In this document: one piece after another, positions 60,199 through 64,000 of the stretch
Position numbering within the stretch: the stretch's first letter is position 1
Layout of the letters: every line of letters begins with the position of its first letter
Assembly (NCBI GenBank): GCA_902775375.1
Contig: CACYLU010000007.1
Location: 86,106 to 150,105 of the forward strand
Direction of reading: 5' to 3'
Source of the DNA: an uncultured Bacteroidales bacterium
GTDB lineage: Bacteria > Bacteroidota > Bacteroidia > Bacteroidales > Bacteroidaceae
DNA length: 64,000 nucleotides
Program-made: the position numbers and the translations under genes
Notes under the pieces: generated by a model
What the model was told of the DNA's origin: nothing
Databases searched by the model: none
Seen by the model: the letters and a program-made list of their open reading frames with translations, nothing else

Positions 60199-61188
60199 AT
60201 GGAAATTGAATCATTCTATTTTACCGCATTCTTAGTAGTGGCTGTCATCGTATTCCTGGTGATTTTCTTCCACTACGTACCTTTTTTCCTTTGGCTTAGC
60301 GCAAAAGTATCGGGTGTTAACATCTCTCTGTTGCAACTATTCCTAATGCGCATCCGTAATGTACCACCTTATATCATCGTACCAGCTTTGATTGAAGCCC
60401 ATAAAGCAGGTTTGAAAAACATTACTCGTGATGGCCTGGAAGCTCACTACTTAGCTGGAGGACATGTAGAACGAGTTGTGCATGCACTGGTATCTGCTAA
60501 CAAAGCAAACATTGAACTGCCTTTCCAGATGGCAACGGCTATTGACCTCGCTGGCCGTGATGTATTCGAAGCTGTACAGATGTCAGTAAATCCAAAAGTA
60601 ATTGACACACCTCCAGTTAGTGCTGTTGCTAAGGATGGTATTCAGATGATAGCTAAAGCACGTGTTACAGTACGTGCCAACATTCGCCAATTGGTGGGTG
60701 GTGCCGGAGAGGACACCGTACTGGCCCGTGTTGGTGAAGGTATTGTATCAAGTATCGGTTCTGCCACCAATCATAAATCTGTTTTGGAAAACCCCGACTC
60801 AATTTCAAAGTTAGTATTGAGCAAAGGTCTGGATGCAGGTACAGCATTTGAGATTCTCTCTATTGATATTGCAGATATCGACATAGGTAAGAACATCGGT
60901 GCTACCCTTCAGATTGATCAAGCTAATGCAGACAAGAACATCGCCCAAGCTAAGGCTGAAGAGCGTCGTGCTATGGCTGTAGCTAATGAACAGGAGATGA
61001 AAGCAAAGGCTCAGGAAGCACGCGCCAAGGTGATTGAAGCAGAAGCAGAAGTTCCTAAGGCTATGGCTGAAGCATTCCGTAGTGGCAACCTAGGTATAAT
61101 GGATTATTATCGGATGAAAAACATTGAAGCAGACACTTCAATGCGCGAGAATATTGCGAAACCACTAAGTAATCCTCAACAGAAATAA
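60199..61188 (+). CDS. floA: Flotillin-like protein FloA
   Basis: 329 aa, normal length. A membrane segment occupies about residues 10-32. A SPFH domain follows ([65 protein letters not shown]), then an Ala/Glu-rich coiled coil ([31 protein letters not shown]). It builds functional membrane microdomains. It is co-transcribed with nfeD upstream and with the nucleoside phosphorylase, 3 bases downstream. Confidence 0.95.
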   Translation: MEIESFYFTAFLVVAVIVFLVIFFHYVPFFLWLSAKVSGVNISLLQLFLMRIRNVPPYIIVPALIEAHKAGLKNITRDGLEAHYLAGGHVERVVHALVSANKANIELPFQMATAIDLAGRDVFEAVQMSVNPKVIDTPPVSAVAKDGIQMIAKARVTVRANIRQLVGGAGEDTVLARVGEGIVSSIGSATNHKSVLENPDSISKLVLSKGLDAGTAFEILSIDIADIDIGKNIGATLQIDQANADKNIAQAKAEERRAMAVANEQEMKAKAQEARAKVIEAEAEVPKAMAEAFRSGNLGIMDYYRMKNIEADTSMRENIAKPLSNPQQK

Positions 61189-61191
61189 CTT

Positions 61192-62073
61192 ATGTCTAAG
61201 AAATACATTGCACCGTCAGAATTGCCCATCAATAAAGATGGCAGTGTGTTTCACCTCCATGTGAAACCTAATCAATTGGCACATAAGATTATCCTAGTGG
61301 GTGATCCTGGCAGGGTTACTACAGTAGCCAAACATTTCGACCAGATTGAATGTGACGTACAAAGCCGAGAATTTCACACCATAACCGGTACTTATCAAAG
61401 CAAACGAATCAGTTGTGTCTCAACGGGCATTGGATGTGACAATATCGATATTGTAATGACAGAGTTAGATGCCTTAGTTAATGTTGACTTTACTACCCGC
61501 GAAGTAAAAGACGAGATTAAGCAACTGGAGATAGTACGCATAGGCACCAGTGGCGGATTGCAGTCTAACACACCCGTTGGGACTTATGTATGCTCAGCAC
61601 GTTCCATCGGTTTCGATGGTGTTCTGAATTTCTATGCTGGCAGAAATGCCATTTGCAACTTACCAATGGAGCGAGCCTTCATCAATCATATGGGATGGAG
61701 CGGAACTCTCTGCGCACCAGCTGCATATGCCATCCATGCAGATGAGGAGTTAGTGAGCCGCATTGCAGCAAATGATATGGTAAGAGGTATTACTATTGCT
61801 GGAAATGGTTTTTATGGCCCACAAGGACGTGATGTTCGCATTTCACCTGCTGACCCTCAACAGAATGCAAAGATAGAAACGTTTGAATATGACGGTCTAC
61901 ACGTAACTAACTTTGAGATGGAAAGCTCAGCAGTGGCTGGCTTAGGGAAATTGATGGGACATAAAGCCACTACTGTTTGCTTGATCATCGCAAACCGTAT
62001 AGCCAAAGAGATGAACACAGGTTACAAGAATACTATTGACGGACTGATTAAAACTGTTTTAGACAGGATATGA
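61192..62073 (+). CDS. Nucleoside phosphorylase (uridine-phosphorylase-like)
   Basis: 293 aa. It shows the PNP/UDP fold: ILVGDPGRVTTVAKHFD with the phosphate-binding GDPGR, SCVSTGIGCDNIDIVMTEL, IVRIGTSGGLQSNTPVGTYVCS, and FEMESSAVAGLGKLMG with the ribose-binding Met-Glu. It cleaves a nucleoside with phosphate to base and (deoxy)ribose-1-phosphate. The base preference cannot be fixed from sequence, but uridine is likely. Its stop overlaps the next start (ATGA). Confidence 0.88.
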   Translation: MSKKYIAPSELPINKDGSVFHLHVKPNQLAHKIILVGDPGRVTTVAKHFDQIECDVQSREFHTITGTYQSKRISCVSTGIGCDNIDIVMTELDALVNVDFTTREVKDEIKQLEIVRIGTSGGLQSNTPVGTYVCSARSIGFDGVLNFYAGRNAICNLPMERAFINHMGWSGTLCAPAAYAIHADEELVSRIAANDMVRGITIAGNGFYGPQGRDVRISPADPQQNAKIETFEYDGLHVTNFEMESSAVAGLGKLMGHKATTVCLIIANRIAKEMNTGYKNTIDGLIKTVLDRI

Positions 62074-62558
62074 GCGAAGTGAATTTTAATATCACGGCTT
62101 CGGAGAAAGCTGAGCGTTATCAGCAATTCTTAGAACAGGTAAAGCCATGCATAGAGGGGGAAACATACGAGGTTTCTCTCTTAGCCAATGTAAGTGCAGC
62201 TTTGAAAGAAGTTTTTGGCTTCTTCTGGGTAGGGTTTTACTTGGTAAAAGACAATCAACTGATTCTTGGGCCCTTCCAAGGTTCAATGGCTTGCTCCATT
62301 ATAAAATTTGGAAAGGGCGTTTGTGGCACTGCGTGGAAAGAGAACCTCACACAAGTAGTACCTGATGTAGATCAGTTCCCTGGCCATATTGCATGCAGTT
62401 CATTATCACGCTCAGAAATTGTAGTACCTATGGCTGTGAAAGGTGATGTAAAAGGCGTACTGGACATTGACAGTAATCAATTGTCCACATTCGACGAGAC
62501 AGACAAGCTTTATCTGGAACAGTTGATAAATATCATCATCAAAAAACTGTATGTATGA
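62070..62558 (+). CDS. msrC: Free methionine-(R)-sulfoxide reductase (GAF domain)
   Basis: 162 aa. A single GAF domain carries the fRMsr pattern: LGPFQGSMACSIIKFGKGVCGTAWKE, VVPDVDQFPGHIACSSLSRSEIVVPM and GVLDIDSNQLSTFDETD. All three redox cysteines are present. HIACS differs from the common HIACD at the residue after the last Cys. It repairs free methionine-R-sulfoxide using thioredoxin. It overlaps both neighbours by 4 bases. Confidence 0.88.
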   Translation: MSEVNFNITASEKAERYQQFLEQVKPCIEGETYEVSLLANVSAALKEVFGFFWVGFYLVKDNQLILGPFQGSMACSIIKFGKGVCGTAWKENLTQVVPDVDQFPGHIACSSLSRSEIVVPMAVKGDVKGVLDIDSNQLSTFDETDKLYLEQLINIIIKKLYV

Positions 62559-63934
62559 ACAATAACCAGGAAGATACTATCTGCGCCATCGCCACAGCCC
62601 AAGGAGGTGCTATAGGTCTCATCCGCGTAAGTGGCCCACAAGCAATAGCATACACATCAGCTATTTTTAATCCTATTAAATCAGGCAAAAAATTGAAGGA
62701 CTGCCTCCCATACTCTTTGACCTACGGTCATATCATTGAAGGAAATGAGACTGTTGATGAAGTGATGGTAAGTCTATTTAAGGCACCTCATTCCTATACA
62801 GGTGAAGACAGTACGGAGATTGCCTGTCATGGGTCTTCATATATTCTGCAAAAAGTTATACAGATGTTGATTAAACAGGGATGCCGATTGGCTCAACCTG
62901 GCGAATATACCCAACGGGCATTTTTGAATGGCAAGATGGATTTAAGTCAGGCAGAGGCAGTTGCCGACCTGATAGCAGCCACTTCTGCTGCCACACACCG
63001 ACTTGCGATGAACCAGATGCGCGGTGGTTTCAGCAAAAAATTGGCAGAGTTGCGCGATGAACTCCTGAAATTTACAGCCTTAATTGAATTGGAGTTAGAC
63101 TTCAGCGACCATGAGGACATTGAGTTTGCCGATCGCATAGAATTACGGCAACTGGCAAGCCATATCGAACAGGTAATTGCTCAACTAGTTGAATCTTTTC
63201 AGGTGGGCAATGCCATTAAACAAGGTGTGCCTGTGGCAATCATAGGTGAAACTAACGCAGGGAAAAGCACTTTGCTCAATGCTCTACTTGGCGAAGACCG
63301 CGCCATTGTAAGCGAGATAAGCGGCACTACACGTGATGTGATTGAAGATACCATTATTTTAAATGGTATCACATTCAGATTTATTGATACGGCAGGCATC
63401 CGTCAAACAACCGATGAAATAGAAAACTTAGGAATTGAGCGAACTTTCCGTAAAATCGACCAAGCCAGTATAGTGCTGTGGCTGCTCGATGCGACTTGCG
63501 CCTATCGCCAGTATAATGATCTGGCAGCACAAGTTCTTCCTCACTGCAAAGGGAAACAACTCATCTTGGTTTATAACAAAGAAGATTTATCATCCTGTCT
63601 ACCTGCCCCACCCGATGACTGTCAACACATATCCATCTCAGCCAAGAAAGGCACTCACTTGAAAGAACTGCGAGATATGCTCGTAAATTGTGCCCATCTA
63701 CCCGAGATTACTCAGGCTGATATAATAGTTACCAACGTCCGTCATTACGAGGCTCTTACTCATGCGCTTGACGCCATTCAGAGGGTACAACTGGGCATGG
63801 AGAGGGGTATTAGTGGCGACTTCCTTGCTCAAGATATTCGCGAGTGCATTTATCACCTCAGTGATATCGTGGGGGAAGTAACTACTGACGATACCCTCCA
63901 ATTCATATTCAAGCACTTTTGCGTCGGAAAGTAG
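62555..63934 (+). CDS. mnmE: tRNA uridine-5-carboxymethylaminomethyl modification GTPase
   Basis: 459 aa, complete. The N-terminal folate-binding domain (DTICAIATAQGGAIGLIRVSGPQA), the helical domain, and the inserted G domain are present: G1 GETNAGKSTLLNALLG, G2 SGTTRDVIED, G3 DTAGIRQT, G4 NKED. The protein ends FCVGK with the catalytic-site Cys. With MnmG it modifies U34 of several tRNAs. It is the last visible gene of the nfeD operon (ATGA overlap). Confidence 0.96.
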   Translation: MNNNQEDTICAIATAQGGAIGLIRVSGPQAIAYTSAIFNPIKSGKKLKDCLPYSLTYGHIIEGNETVDEVMVSLFKAPHSYTGEDSTEIACHGSSYILQKVIQMLIKQGCRLAQPGEYTQRAFLNGKMDLSQAEAVADLIAATSAATHRLAMNQMRGGFSKKLAELRDELLKFTALIELELDFSDHEDIEFADRIELRQLASHIEQVIAQLVESFQVGNAIKQGVPVAIIGETNAGKSTLLNALLGEDRAIVSEISGTTRDVIEDTIILNGITFRFIDTAGIRQTTDEIENLGIERTFRKIDQASIVLWLLDATCAYRQYNDLAAQVLPHCKGKQLILVYNKEDLSSCLPAPPDDCQHISISAKKGTHLKELRDMLVNCAHLPEITQADIIVTNVRHYEALTHALDAIQRVQLGMERGISGDFLAQDIRECIYHLSDIVGEVTTDDTLQFIFKHFCVGK

Positions 63935-64000
63935 ATTCTGCGTGGGAAAATAGTCCAATTGCAAAGAAACACATAAAATCTGCAAAAATAAGCCCGTAAA
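63935..64000. other. Non-coding end of window
   Basis: Sixty-six bases after mnmE with no gene or clear hairpin; the next gene lies outside the window. Confidence 0.6.

Noticed and set aside
62070-62558. GAF-domain signalling protein
   Set aside because: The three fRMsr cysteines and surrounding motifs are complete, so the enzyme is the better call.
63698-63985. 95-codon minus-strand frame at the right end
   Set aside because: It lies almost wholly antisense to the conserved C-terminus of mnmE and has no family resemblance.

Overview
The window looks like a chromosome segment from a gut or oral Bacteroidales bacterium (Bacteroides, Phocaeicola or Prevotella type). The evidence is Bacteroidetes-style promoters (TAnnTTTG about 19-21 bases after TTTG), Mfa1/Mfa2-type fimbriae, many SPII lipoproteins with MKK starts, meso-diaminopimelate dehydrogenase, fused PutA, LutABC, FloA and MnmE, and several Bacteroidales-only families (DUF3868, DUF3575, DUF6452, DUF6048). 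Most of it is ordinary core chromosome. No prophage, complete transposon, CRISPR array or defence island was seen.

Layout. 1-4.6 kb: a minus-strand fimbrial operon in the order DUF3575, DUF3868/OmpA-like, Mfa1 shaft, Mfa2 anchor (the last cut by the window edge). 4.6-5.5 kb: a non-coding stretch with operator-like palindromes, the C-terminal stump of a tyrosine recombinase, a 117-bp quasi-palindrome and a 22-bp-period repeat array. 5.5-8.9 kb: an SPFH/ribbon-helix-helix/DUF1648 operon, a nitroreductase lipoprotein and an SDR enzyme. 8.9-9.1 kb: an 80-bp tandem repeat. 9.2-18.5 kb, plus strand: a carbohydrate-binding surface lipoprotein, a membrane LytTR regulator, two GH3 glucosidases and a CE15-like esterase, a small plant-glycan group. 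18.6-30.6 kb: putA, an Ntn-hydrolase/membrane protein/winged-helix operon, ruvA, ddh, gdhA and a receiver-PPDK fusion. 30.6-38 kb: rmlB-rmlA, cca, an unknown lipoprotein, a broken dinB, and an ECF sigma factor with its membrane partner. 38-45.7 kb: aquaporin, GH13 amylase, fructose-bisphosphate aldolase, ribosomal protein L31, M48 protease, an RluA-type gene lacking its catalytic domain, MaoC, an AlbA_2 protein and a phosphodiesterase. 45.8-50.8 kb: lactate permease convergent with lutABC. 51-53.3 kb: a coiled-coil protein, zapA, rny. 53.3-53.8 kb: a second 22-bp-period array, a large hairpin, tRNA-Thr and SRP RNA. 53.9-64 kb: DUF4199, GT2, DUF6452/DUF6048, apbE, DUF486, a TPR/PD40 lipoprotein-like protein, then NfeD-FloA-nucleoside phosphorylase-fRMsr-mnmE as one tight operon.

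Most notable. Two decayed genes: dinB with an out-of-frame internal deletion, and an RluA-type protein truncated exactly at its domain boundary next to a convergent neighbour. A degenerate 22-bp-period intergenic repeat family occurs twice, each time just beyond a terminator. The ECF anti-sigma-like protein has a C-terminus resembling part of a GH105-type helical barrel. No clearly new multi-gene system could be demonstrated. The best candidates for something undescribed are the sigma/anti-sigma pair, the carbohydrate-binding/LytTR pair and the 22-bp arrays.
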